Origin: Clostridium vitabionis
GTDB lineage: Bacteria; Bacillota; Clostridia; Lachnospirales; Lachnospiraceae
Direction of reading: 5' to 3'
Length of the DNA stretch: 64,000 bases
NCBI RefSeq assembly: GCF_015351765.1
Contig: NZ_JADKQA010000004.1
Location: forward strand, 124,001-188,000
The position numbers were made by a program, and so were the translations under genes. This document shows, in pieces, positions 1 to 9,220 of this stretch; position 1 is the first letter of the stretch; each line of letters begins with the position of its first letter. The notes under the pieces were generated by a model that was not told where the DNA came from, searched no databases, and was given only the letters and a program-made list of their open reading frames with translations.

Positions 1-1063
1 CAAGGCCGGAGCGCACCTTGGCGCCGGTGTCGCCGGATCTGAGCTCGGTGAGCTCCGCGATGGCCTCCTTCTTCCGCTTTTCGGCTTCTTCCTTCTGATA
101 GCCCAGGGCCTCAGCGACGGCGTAGCCGGCGATTTTGCCCTCCACCATGGCGGAGGAAGCTTCCTCGATGCCGGTGGAGTCGCCCGCCGCGTAGATCCCC
201 TTGACGGAGGTCTCCAGATTTTCATCCTTGACCGGGACATGGCCGGAAAATTCCGGAATGTAGGCCATATGGCAGCCCGCCTGCCACAGCAGCTCGGTCA
301 GCGGGGAAAGGCCGACGGCGAGGCAGAGCGTGTCACATTTGACATCCTCCTCTGTGCCCGGGATCGGCTGGAAATGTTCATCGACCTTGGCGATGATGAC
401 GCCCTCGAGCTCCCCATTGCCGTAGGCTTCCTTAACGGTGTAGCCGGTGCGGATCGGGACGCCCGCGCGGCGGATCTTGGATGCGTGAACCAGGTAGCCG
501 CCGATCTTCGGGGCTGCCTCGACAACGCCGGCGACATCGACACCGGCCTGAAGCAGCTGGTAGGAGACGATCAGCCCGATATTGCCCGCACCGACCATGA
601 GCGCGCGCTTTGCCGGCAGGACGCCGTAGAGGTTCATCAGCGTCTGGACAGCGCCCGCGCCGTAGATGCCCGGAAGGTCATTGCCCGGGAATTCCAGGAA
701 TTTCTCGGAGGCGCCGGTGCAGACAATGATTTTTTCTGGCTTGTATTTCCAATGCTTTCCCTCGTGCAGGACGGTGACGACGCCGTCCTCGTAGAAGCCG
801 AGAACCTCCGCGTCTGTCATGATCTCGATATTCGGATTGGCTTTCACCTTCTCCGTCAGGATCTGTCCGATCTGGAAACCGCGCTCGCCGGCATACTGAT
901 GCTCAGAACCGAAGAATTTGTGGGTCTGCTTGACCAGCTGCCCGCCCGGGAAATCAAAGCGCTCGCAGACCAGCACATGAGCGCCCATGGAAGCCGCGGC
1001 GTCCGCCGCGCAGAGGCCGGCAGGGCCGCCCCCGACGATGAGAACTTCGACCTGTTTAATCAA
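1..1063 (-). CDS. NAD(P)/FAD-dependent oxidoreductase (truncated by window edge)
   Basis: Minus strand reads IKQVEVLIVGGGPAGLCAAEAAASMGAHVLVCERFDFPGGQ... (Rossmann GGGPAG), IVCTGASEKFLEFPGNDLPGIYGAGAVQ and IYAAGDSTGIEEAS; frame open to the left edge; TTG start overlaps the stop of the upstream 2Fe-2S gene. Confidence 0.85.
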   Translation of the reverse strand, partial: MIKQVEVLIVGGGPAGLCAADAAASMGAHVLVCERFDFPGGQLVKQTHKFFGSEHQYAGERGFQIGQILTEKVKANPNIEIMTDAEVLGFYEDGVVTVLHEGKHWKYKPEKIIVCTGASEKFLEFPGNDLPGIYGAGAVQTLMNLYGVLPAKRALMVGAGNIGLIVSYQLLQAGVDVAGVVEAAPKIGGYLVHASKIRRAGVPIRTGYTVKEAYGNGELEGVIIAKVDEHFQPIPGTEEDVKCDTLCLAVGLSPLTELLWQAGCHMAYIPEFSGHVPVKDENLETSVKGIYAAGDSTGIEEASSAMVEGKIAGYAVAEALGYQKEEAEKRKKEAIAELTELRSGDTGAKVRSGL

Positions 1064-1367
1064 TGGTGATTACCCCCTTTCCATCCTGTTCGCGCACATC
1101 CATGCCGCTCCGGACTTTTGTGACGCAGACGCGGACATTGGGCTCGCCGTCGACGGTCATAAAGCAGGAAGAACAGTTGCCGATCGCGCAGAACAGGCCG
1201 CGCGGGCGGTGTTTTTCCTGACTGTGGGCGAGGGTGCGGACGCCGGCAGCGTGCAGCGCCGCGGCGATGGTCTCACCGGTGTAGCCTTCGACCGGGTTTC
1301 CGTTATAGAAAAAGGTAACTTTTTCTCCCCGGTCAAATTGAAGAATGGGATGTTCCGAGATTCTCAT
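1056..1367 (-). CDS. (2Fe-2S)-binding protein, partner subunit of the FAD oxidoreductase
   Basis: MRISEHPILQFDRGEKVTFFYNGNPVEGYTGETIAAALHAAG...RGLFCAIGNCSSCFMTVDGEPNVRVC: sarcosine oxidase alpha N-terminal/HcnA-like ferredoxin fold; overlaps the downstream FAD gene. Confidence 0.85.
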   Translation of the reverse strand: MRISEHPILQFDRGEKVTFFYNGNPVEGYTGETIAAALHAAGVRTLAHSQEKHRPRGLFCAIGNCSSCFMTVDGEPNVRVCVTKVRSGMDVREQDGKGVITID

Positions 1368-1560
1368 GCTGTTTGCACCTCCTGTGGGTTGCCCGGGATG
1401 CCCTGGCATCCGGGATAGTATCCGACGGTTTTTCCTGATCCGGAGCGGCGGTTTCTTCGCTGCCCTTCCCCTGATATAATAGACTGTGCCGGCAGGCATC
1501 TGCCGGGCGGTCCCCCGCTTCGCGGCTGCCGTCGGATCCTGCAGCGGCCGCTGCCTTTGG

Positions 1561-1649
1561 ATTTGAAAAACAGAAAGGCGCAGCCTCACTGCCCGGAAAT
1601 TCCGGAAGGATTGTCTGCGCCTTTGCAAAGAACATTCTGTTTTTCAAAT
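1561..1649. repeat. Triple-nested inverted repeat (15-bp outer, 10-bp inner, CCGGAAATTCCGG core)
   Basis: ATTTGAAAAACAGAA (1561-1575) with TTCTGTTTTTCAAAT (1635-1649); AAAGGCGCAG with CTGCGCCTTT (1615-1624); centre CCGGAAATTCCGG. Lies between divergent genes. Confidence 0.8.
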
Positions 1650-1954
1650 ATGTTTCATATTATCATTCACATATTTTTAAAGATCAATGACCAAATCGTT
1701 GATCCTGTACATGAGGGCGCGGATGGAGAGAATATACAAAAAAATATCGGATGGCTTGGAAAAACTGTCTGTGTTGACGATTATAACACATCAAATTTTT
1801 GAAATACGAAGAAATTAACGGCGATATATGAAAAAATAGTCATCATAATTTGTGCATATTTCAAAAACGAGATATAGAAAACGGCACATTTTGCTCCGCA
1901 CAGCACGAAAACGGAATGATTTCTGCACATTTTTGCGAGAGGAGTAGAAAAAGT

Positions 1955-3106
1955 ATGAAAATTTTCCATCTTTCGGATCTTCATATCGGATTAAAACTGC
2001 TGAATATGGATCTCCTGGAGGATCAGGCCTACATCCTTGACCGGATCACGGACCTCGCGGCGGCGCGGAAGCCGGACGCGGTGGTGGTCGCCGGGGATCT
2101 CTACGATAAGCCGGTGCCTTCCGTGGAGGCGGTCGCCCTCTTTGACCATTTTGTCACCGCCCTCCGCGGGGCGGTGCCGGAGGCGGAGATCATGATGATC
2201 AGCGGAAACCACGACAGCGCAGCCAGGACGAACCTGTTCCGCGGCCTGCTGTCCCGGGAGAAGGTCCACATGATCGGGCTGCCGCCGGAGAGGCCGGAGG
2301 ATCATCTCGAGAAGGTGACACTCCGGGATGCGTTCGGCCCGGTGAATTTTTACCTGCTGCCGTTTGTCCGCCCGTCCATGGTCCGGCTGATCACGGGAAA
2401 CCGGGAAAATGGCACCGCCATGAGCTATGACGAGGCGCTCCGCTGCCTGATTGCCCGCGAGCAGGTGGACACCGCGGAGCGGAATGTCCTGGTCAGCCAC
2501 CAGTTTTATCTCCCCGCCGGGAAGAACGCGGAGGAGGTTGAGCGGATGAGCTCGGAGGTGCGGACCGTGGGCAACATCGACCAGGTGTCGGCGGAGGTGC
2601 TGGCGCCGTTTGACTATGCTGCCCTCGGGCACATCCACAAGCCGATGAAGGTGGGCAGCGAAATCTACCGCTATCCCGGGACGCCCATGGCCTGTTCGGT
2701 CGACGAAGCGGGGCAGCAGAAGGGGATTCTTGAGGTGGAGCTCGGGAAGAAGGGGGATACCGCCATCCGCGTGCTCCCCCTGACGCCCCTCCGGGAGATC
2801 CGGGTACTCCGGGGGACACTCGCGGAGATCCTGCGGAAGCCCTCGGAGGATTACGTCTCGGTGATCCTCACGGACACCAGCGACCTCGATGTCATGGATA
2901 TGCAGGACCGGCTCAGGAACGCATTTCCCAATCTTCTGGAGATCCGCCGGGAAAATGTGCTCCGGGCGGATTACGACGCGCCGTATTCTCCGCGGGCGGA
3001 GAAGAGCCCGTACGAGCTCTGCCTGGATTTTCTCGGGGAGGTGGATGAGGAGGAGAAGGCACTGCTCAGAGATGTGCTCAATACTGTCGGGGAGGAAAGA
3101 GAATGA
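1955..3106 (+). CDS. sbcD: Exonuclease SbcCD subunit D
   Basis: MKIFHLSDLHIGLKL, VVAGDLYDKPVPS, MMISGNHDSAART, LGHIHKPM calcineurin-like phosphoesterase motifs; overlaps sbcC by 4 bp. Confidence 0.96.
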   Translation: MKIFHLSDLHIGLKLLNMDLLEDQAYILDRITDLAAARKPDAVVVAGDLYDKPVPSVEAVALFDHFVTALRGAVPEAEIMMISGNHDSAARTNLFRGLLSREKVHMIGLPPERPEDHLEKVTLRDAFGPVNFYLLPFVRPSMVRLITGNRENGTAMSYDEALRCLIAREQVDTAERNVLVSHQFYLPAGKNAEEVERMSSEVRTVGNIDQVSAEVLAPFDYAALGHIHKPMKVGSEIYRYPGTPMACSVDEAGQQKGILEVELGKKGDTAIRVLPLTPLREIRVLRGTLAEILRKPSEDYVSVILTDTSDLDVMDMQDRLRNAFPNLLEIRRENVLRADYDAPYSPRAEKSPYELCLDFLGEVDEEEKALLRDVLNTVGEERE

Positions 3107-6100
3107 GACCGCTGAAACTCACGATGCAGGCATTTGTCTCTTATAAGGACAGGACAGAGATCGATTTTACAAAGCCAAACCAGCGCCTGTTCCTCATTAC
3201 CGGGGATACCGGGGCGGGGAAGACGACGATTTTCGACGCGATCGTCTACGCGCTCTACGGGGAGACCAGCGCCTCCGAGGGGAGAAGCGCCGGCACGGGG
3301 CTGAAAAGCCAGTTTGCCGCCGCAGGGGCTGAGCCCATGGTGGAGCTCACCTTCTCCGAGACGGCGGGCGGGGAGGAAAAGATCTACACGGTTGTCCGGT
3401 CGCCGCAGCATTTCCGGCCGAAGAAGCGCGGGACAGGAACCAGCCTCACGGCAGAGCGGGTGACCCTTTATCTGCCGGACGGCACCGCGTTTAAGGGCAA
3501 TGTCCGGGAGACGGACAGCCGGCTCGTCGAGATCCTCGGCCTCACCCGCGCGCAGTTTATGCAGGTCGGCATGATCGCCCAGGGGGAGTTTATGAACCTC
3601 CTCCGGGCGGATTCCGACGAGCGCAAGGAGATCTTCCGGCGGCTTTTCGGCACGGGAAAATATCAGGAGATTGTCCATGAGCTGGCCGAGCGGCGGAAGG
3701 CGAAGAACCGGGAGCTCGACGCGGTGCGAACCGTCTTTCTCACGGAAGCGGGGCACGCGGAGATTCCGGCGGATGCCGGCGGCGCGGTGAGCCTCATCGC
3801 CCTGCAGAAAAAGATGATGGAAGGCGGGGAGATCCCGGTGACGGACATGGAGGAATTTCTGGATGGCCTCCGGAACGTCTCCGCGGAGATGGACGCCCGG
3901 AAAGCGCAGGCTGCGGAGGAGGTCCGGAAAGCCCAGGAGGAGCGCGACCGGCAGAGAGACCGGGCTGCCAGCGCGGAGAACCTGCTGAAGTTCTTCGCCC
4001 AGAGGGAGCAGGCTGCGCGGGAGCTTCGGGAACTTGGCGCCCGGGAGCCGGCCCTCCGGGAGCGGCTTGCGCTCGGGGAGACGATCAGAAAATCTTATGA
4101 GATCCTGGAGGTCTACCGGCGCTTCGCGGATGCGGAAAATGAGGCGCGGGAGATCCGGAAGAAGCTCGCCGCGGAGAGAGGGAAGATGCCGTCCCTGGAG
4201 GCGGAGTATGCTGCCGCCGGGGAGGCGGAGAAGGCGGCGAGAAAAGCGCAGAAGGAAGCCGCCACGGAGGCGGCCGGGATTACCGAGCGCGCGGACCGCG
4301 CACTCTCCCTGTTTTCCCGGATCGCGGCTGCCGGAAAGGCAGTCCGGGAGTGCGGGGAAAAGAGGGCCGGGGCATTGGCCGCGCTCAGGGAGGCGAGGGA
4401 AGCGGAAGCGGCCTTTGAGGCGCGGGCGGAGAAATGGAAAATGCGCTCGGAGGAGCTCGCGGAGGCTGACCGCCGCCTGGATGCCTGGACAGCGGAGAGG
4501 GATGCCCGCGACAGCCTGGCAGGGGACGCGGAGGCGGCAAAAAAACTCGCCAATCAGGCATTTCTCCACAAAAAAGCGGCGGAAAAGGCGGCGGAGGCCT
4601 TCGTCCGGGCGGAGGACGGCTACCATGCGGCGGATCAGGCCTGGCAGCGCGGGCAGGACAGCTTTCTCCGGGCTCAGGCGGGCTTTCTCGCGAGGGCGCT
4701 CCGGGATGGCGAGCCATGCCCGGTCTGCGGGTCGGTCTCGCATCCCCATCCCTGCGCGCTCAATCCGGAGGATCAGAAGCTTACCCGAGAGGCGGTAGAC
4801 GAACGGAAAAAGAAAGCTGATCAGGCGGCGGAGCTCCGCCAGAAGGCTGCCGAGGCATCCGGGAAGGCGGCGGAGGCTTTCCGGGGGTCTGTCGAGCGCC
4901 TCACGGAGAGCGTGGACAGGCTGGCATCGGGGATCCGAGCGCTTCCGGGCGCGGACCAGCTCCCGGCGGGCGGCGGCCCGGGCCGTCTGGCGGTGGCCGG
5001 GTTTACGGCGGGCGTGGATCTTCCGGTGACCCGTCAGGCCGGGGCTGAGGAGCTTTCTGTGCTTCTTGAGCAGGCAATTGCCCTGCTGAAATCCCTGGCA
5101 GCGCGTCTTTCGGCGGACCGCGCCGTTTTCGACGGGAAAGAGGGAAAACTCCGGAAGGACGCGGAAGAACTTGCCGGGCTTAAGAAACAGCTGCAGGACG
5201 CGGACAGCCGCCGAGCAGAGCTCAGGAAAGGGGAAGAGCTGGCGGAGGCGGCGGACCGTGCGGCGGAGGCAGAGCTCGCGGCAGCCAGGGCCGCGCTGGC
5301 GTCGATGAACGGCTCCCGGGACTATGCCGATGAACAAGCCGCCATCGCGGCAAAGCGGGAGGCTCTTGCGAAAACGGGGGCAGCGGATCAGGCGGAGAAG
5401 GCCGCGGAGGAACGCCTCCGCAGGGCGGGAACCTCGCGGGACAGCTCGGCGGCACTGATTACCCGGTATGCGGGGGAGCTCCCGGGGCGTGATGCGGAGG
5501 CCGCACAGCGAAAGGCGGAATATGAACAGGTTCTCGGAGAGAAAGCGCTGGCGGGGGAGGCCTGGCAGAAGATCACGGCAGAGCACAGGAAGGAGGAGGC
5601 TGAGGAGATCCGCCGGGAGGCAGAGCAGATGAGAAGCCGGAAAGCGGCGGCGGAGAGCATGAAAATGTCCGCCGATCAGGCGATCGGCGGACGGGAAAAA
5701 CCAGAGCTCTCCGAAATCCGGAGCGCCCTCGGCAGGGCGGAGGAGGTTCTCTCATCCGCCCAGGATAAGCTGGAGAAGATCTCCGCGGCGTCCCGGGCAA
5801 ATGCGCGCGCCCTCCGGGCGCTGGAGCCAAATCTCCGGGAACGCAGCCAGCTGCTCAGGGAATTTACCCGGATGGACAGCCTGCTCGGCCGGCTCGGGGG
5901 AAAGCGCAGCGGCTCCCGGATGGATATCGAGACCTTCGTACAGCGCTGGTATCTGGAGCGGATCCTGCGCGCGGCGAATCTCCGCTTCCGCCGGATGTCC
6001 GGCGGGCAGTTCGAGCTCCGGATGGTCAGCCTGGACCGCGCCGGCGAGGGGAAGAACCATGGCCTGGACCTGACGGTTTATTCCACTGTCACCGGGAAGG

Positions 6101-6411
6101 AGCGGTCGGTGAACACGCTGTCCGGCGGGGAATCTTTCCTGGCGGCGCTCTCCCTGGCTCTCGGCATGGCCGACCAGATCCAGGAGAACTCCGCGGCGGT
6201 TCACCCCGACATCATGTTCATCGATGAGGGCTTCGGCTCCCTGGACGACCACGCCCGCGAGCAGGCGGTGCGCGTCCTGCAGGGGATGGCGGAAAACTCC
6301 CGCTTGATCGGGATTATTTCCCATGTGAGCGAACTCAAGATGGAGATCGAGGACCAGCTGATTGTCACCCGAGACCGGGAGGGCAGCCACGTCCGGTGGC
6401 AGATTTCGTGA
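3103..6411 (+). CDS. sbcC: Exonuclease SbcCD subunit C (SMC-like ATPase)
   Basis: Walker A GDTGAGKTTIFDAIVYALYGE; coiled coil with CPVCGS zinc hook; LSGGESFLAALSLALGMAD signature; DIMFIDEGFGSLD Walker B. Confidence 0.96.
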   Translation: MRPLKLTMQAFVSYKDRTEIDFTKPNQRLFLITGDTGAGKTTIFDAIVYALYGETSASEGRSAGTGLKSQFAAAGAEPMVELTFSETAGGEEKIYTVVRSPQHFRPKKRGTGTSLTAERVTLYLPDGTAFKGNVRETDSRLVEILGLTRAQFMQVGMIAQGEFMNLLRADSDERKEIFRRLFGTGKYQEIVHELAERRKAKNRELDAVRTVFLTEAGHAEIPADAGGAVSLIALQKKMMEGGEIPVTDMEEFLDGLRNVSAEMDARKAQAAEEVRKAQEERDRQRDRAASAENLLKFFAQREQAARELRELGAREPALRERLALGETIRKSYEILEVYRRFADAENEAREIRKKLAAERGKMPSLEAEYAAAGEAEKAARKAQKEAATEAAGITERADRALSLFSRIAAAGKAVRECGEKRAGALAALREAREAEAAFEARAEKWKMRSEELAEADRRLDAWTAERDARDSLAGDAEAAKKLANQAFLHKKAAEKAAEAFVRAEDGYHAADQAWQRGQDSFLRAQAGFLARALRDGEPCPVCGSVSHPHPCALNPEDQKLTREAVDERKKKADQAAELRQKAAEASGKAAEAFRGSVERLTESVDRLASGIRALPGADQLPAGGGPGRLAVAGFTAGVDLPVTRQAGAEELSVLLEQAIALLKSLAARLSADRAVFDGKEGKLRKDAEELAGLKKQLQDADSRRAELRKGEELAEAADRAAEAELAAARAALASMNGSRDYADEQAAIAAKREALAKTGAADQAEKAAEERLRRAGTSRDSSAALITRYAGELPGRDAEAAQRKAEYEQVLGEKALAGEAWQKITAEHRKEEAEEIRREAEQMRSRKAAAESMKMSADQAIGGREKPELSEIRSALGRAEEVLSSAQDKLEKISAASRANARALRALEPNLRERSQLLREFTRMDSLLGRLGGKRSGSRMDIETFVQRWYLERILRAANLRFRRMSGGQFELRMVSLDRAGEGKNHGLDLTVYSTVTGKERSVNTLSGGESFLAALSLALGMADQIQENSAAVHPDIMFIDEGFGSLDDHAREQAVRVLQGMAENSRLIGIISHVSELKMEIEDQLIVTRDREGSHVRWQIS

Positions 6412-6474
6412 CGCCGGATGCGTCCCGGCGATTCGCTGCCTTCCGGAAGCACCCCGGCAGATTCCACGGCTGGC

Positions 6475-7719
6475 TCAATCCCGCGCGCCGACCATGTTTT
6501 TGGTGATCTCCACCAGCATGGCGGCGATCTTCCGCATCGCGTTGATGTTCAGGTACTCATACACCCCGTGGTAATTCTCCCCGCCGGTCGGCAGATTCGG
6601 GCAGGGGAGCCCCTTGTAGCTGAGCACCGCGCCGTCGGTGCCTCCGCGGATCGGAACCGCCTCGGGGATGGCGCCGACCGCCCGAGTGGCCTTCTCCGCC
6701 GCGTCGATCAGGAACATGTACGGCTTGATTTTCTCTTTCATATTGTAATACTGGTCCCGGAGCGTGACCTCGACCGAGGCATCTGTGCCCGCGTATTTCT
6801 CATTCAGGGTGTCGGCGGCCTCCTGGAAAATGCGTTTTTTCTCCTCAAATTTGTCCCGGTCGTGATCGCGGATGATGTACTTCATCTCACAGTCCGAGGC
6901 GTCGCCGCGGATGGAGCAGAGATGGAAGAAGCCCTCATAGCCGTCGGTGTTGTCCGGCCGGCACTCCGGGAGGAGGGCATTGAACGCCATGCCGACGAGG
7001 CTTGCGTTGACCATTTTCCCCTTGGCGCTCCCGGGGTGGACATTCACGCCGCGGATGCGGACTGTGCCCGCGGCGGCGTTGAAGTTCTCGTATTCCAGAT
7101 GGCCGAGGGTCCCGCCGTCCACGGTGTAGGCGGCATCGGCTCCGAAGCCGGCAAGGTCGAAATGCTCGGTTCCGCGCCCGACCTCCTCGTCCGGGGTGAA
7201 GGCGATCTCAATTTCCCCGTGCTTTACCTCCGGGTGCGTGAGCAGATACTCCGCGAGATCCATGATCTCGGCGACGCCGGCCTTGTCATCGGCGCCGAGC
7301 AGGGTCGTCCCGTCGGTGACCGCGAGGTCATCACCGATCGCTGCCCGGAGGGCAGGAAAGGTGACCGGCGAGAGGACGGCGCCGCTGCCGAGGGCAATGT
7401 CGCCGCCTGCGTAGGCGTGGATGATGCGCGGCGAAACGCCGTTTCCGGGAGCGTCCGGCGAGGTGTCCATGTGCGCGATGAAGCCGAGCTTCGGCGTCTT
7501 CTGTGCTTCCGGGGACGCCGGGTCGAGGTTTGACGGGATCCGTGCATAGACGTAGCAGTATTCGGAGAGCCGCACATCTTGGGCGCCCATGTCCCGGAGC
7601 TGCTGCTCCAGCAGGCGGGCGAGATCAAATTCATCGATCGAGGTCGGCTGGGCCTCCGCGTCCTCCGAGGACTGGGTTCCGATTTTTGCATACATCAGAA
7701 AACGATCCAGAATATCCAT
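6475..7719 (-). CDS. pepT: Peptidase T (tripeptide aminopeptidase, M20B)
   Basis: MDILDRFLMYAKIGTQSSE, LGFIAHMDTSPDA, TLLGADDKAGVAEIM, FTPDEEVGRGTEHF, RGGTDGAVLSYKGLPCPNLPTGGENYHG. Confidence 0.95.
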   Translation of the reverse strand: MDILDRFLMYAKIGTQSSEDAEAQPTSIDEFDLARLLEQQLRDMGAQDVRLSEYCYVYARIPSNLDPASPEAQKTPKLGFIAHMDTSPDAPGNGVSPRIIHAYAGGDIALGSGAVLSPVTFPALRAAIGDDLAVTDGTTLLGADDKAGVAEIMDLAEYLLTHPEVKHGEIEIAFTPDEEVGRGTEHFDLAGFGADAAYTVDGGTLGHLEYENFNAAAGTVRIRGVNVHPGSAKGKMVNASLVGMAFNALLPECRPDNTDGYEGFFHLCSIRGDASDCEMKYIIRDHDRDKFEEKKRIFQEAADTLNEKYAGTDASVEVTLRDQYYNMKEKIKPYMFLIDAAEKATRAVGAIPEAVPIRGGTDGAVLSYKGLPCPNLPTGGENYHGVYEYLNINAMRKIAAMLVEITKNMVGARD

Positions 7720-7723
7720 AAAA

Positions 7724-8323
7724 TCATCCTTTCCTTTCTGTATAGCGGTCTCTCAGTCGTGCCCTGAGGGAGAGAAATGGGATCTGCGGCCGGTTAATGT
7801 GCCTGCCGGACGCATTTTCCAGAAAATCGCGAAATTCCTGCTCACGGCTGCCGAGAGCCGCTTTCGGGACGACATAGCCGCCGAACCTGTCGCGGAAAAT
7901 ATAATAGTTTTCGCTGTCCTCGCCGATCCCGGCGATGTCCCGGAAGCGGAGGACGGTGACCTCGCTGCTCTTTGCCGGCTGCGGGATGACGCGGAGGCAG
8001 GCGGGGGTGAATTCCAGCCGGTCGCGCGGATAGCCGAGGCCGGAGGCCTCGATGGTCTTCTCCACCTGGTTTACCGTGTGATTGGCCTGGTTGTACCGCC
8101 CGGTCAGCAGGTAGCCGCCGTAGGCGATCAGGAGAAAGCTCCACCAGGCGGGCATGTACAGGGCGCCGATGCCGATGACGCTTATGGCGACGAGCGTCCG
8201 GGAAATCCGGTTTTTCACGCAGAACAGGTCATACTGCATGTGGGCGAGGCCGGTCAGGCGGCTATGGCTGAGTTCGGTCTCGATGATGAAAGCTGGCGCG
8301 CTCAAGGCAGATCCCTCCCTCAT
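7724..8323 (-). CDS. YcxB-like membrane protein
   Basis: Two hydrophobic segments (LVAISVIGIGALYMPAWWSFLLIAYGGYLL), then a soluble domain ending YVVPKAALGSREQEFRDFLENASG, as in YcxB-type proteins. Confidence 0.6.
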   Translation of the reverse strand: MREGSALSAPAFIIETELSHSRLTGLAHMQYDLFCVKNRISRTLVAISVIGIGALYMPAWWSFLLIAYGGYLLTGRYNQANHTVNQVEKTIEASGLGYPRDRLEFTPACLRVIPQPAKSSEVTVLRFRDIAGIGEDSENYYIFRDRFGGYVVPKAALGSREQEFRDFLENASGRHINRPQIPFLSLRARLRDRYTERKG

Positions 8324-9165
8324 GGCCGGAGAATGCCGGCGAGTTCCTTCACATCCCGGAGGACATAGTCCGGCTTCCGCTCCGCGGCGTCGATCATCGC
8401 CTGGTCAGACTCCCCCGAGAGGACGCAGACGGACACGGCGCCGGCGTTCTGGGCGACAGCGATGTCCGTGTAGAGCCGGTCGCCGACACAGCAGATTTTC
8501 CCGTTCGGGATCTTTCTTTCTTCTGAGATGAGATCAACCATATTCCGGTCCGGTTTGCCGATGTAGACGGGCTTTACTCCCGTCGAGGCGGTCAGCAGGG
8601 CGCAGATGCTCCCGCAGTCCGGCAGGACTTCGCCGCCGGGCATGGGGCACACCCAGTCCGGATTGGCCGCGATGAAGCGGGCGCCCTTCCGGAGGTAGTG
8701 GACCGCAAGCTGGAGATCCCGGTAGACCAGCTCTGTGTCGAAGCCGACGCAGACCGTGTCCACCCGGTCGGGAAGGCTTTTGTCATCCAGGGATGCGGTC
8801 AGGAGATTTACCCCGTAGCTTGCCAGCTCCCGCTGGAATGCGCGGGTGCCCACGACAAAGACCGGTTTCCCGGCGGCATGCTCCCGCATCCAGAGGCCGG
8901 TGGCCATGCCGGAGGTGAAGACATTTTCCCGCTCGCAGGGGAAGCCCAGGCGCCTGAGGCGGGTGATGTAGTCCTCGCCCGCACGGGATGAGTTGTTGGT
9001 CAGGTAGATATAGCTGCGGCCGGTCGCCTCCAGGGTGCGGATAAAGTCCACTGCCCCGTCGAAGACCTCGTCCCCGAGGTAGAGGGTGCCGTCCATGTCA
9101 AGAAGATAGAGCGTGCAGGCGCGGAGCCTGCGGTAACGTTCGTCAGCGGTAAGATTTTCGTTCAT
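8320..9165 (-). CDS. HAD-IIA family hydrolase (NagD-like)
   Basis: YLLDMDGTLYLGDEVFDGAVDFI, YLTNNSSR, CCVGDRLYTDIAVAQNAGAVSVCVLSGES. Confidence 0.92.
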   Translation of the reverse strand: MNENLTADERYRRLRACTLYLLDMDGTLYLGDEVFDGAVDFIRTLEATGRSYIYLTNNSSRAGEDYITRLRRLGFPCERENVFTSGMATGLWMREHAAGKPVFVVGTRAFQRELASYGVNLLTASLDDKSLPDRVDTVCVGFDTELVYRDLQLAVHYLRKGARFIAANPDWVCPMPGGEVLPDCGSICALLTASTGVKPVYIGKPDRNMVDLISEERKIPNGKICCVGDRLYTDIAVAQNAGAVSVCVLSGESDQAMIDAAERKPDYVLRDVKELAGILRP

Positions 9166-9184
9166 TGGTCCTCCGATCGTATGG

Positions 9185-9214
9185 AAACGGGGGCACCCGA
9201 AGGTGTCCCCGTTT
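9185..9214. terminator. Putative terminator hairpin
   Basis: AAACGGGGGCACC-cgaa-GGTGTCCCCGTTT, 13-bp stem with one G-U; weak T-tract. Confidence 0.5.
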
Positions 9215-9220
9215 GTCCGT

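Noticed and set aside
239-1069. 276-aa plus-strand ORF
   Set aside because: Antisense to the FAD oxidoreductase, whose minus-strand reading has canonical Rossmann motifs.
2971-5586. 871-aa minus-strand ORF opposite sbcC
   Set aside because: Antisense shadow of a clear sbcC gene in GC-rich DNA; Arg/Pro/Leu-rich with no domain motif.
6418-7533. 371-aa plus-strand ORF opposite pepT
   Set aside because: Shadow ORF; pepT on the minus strand is unambiguous.
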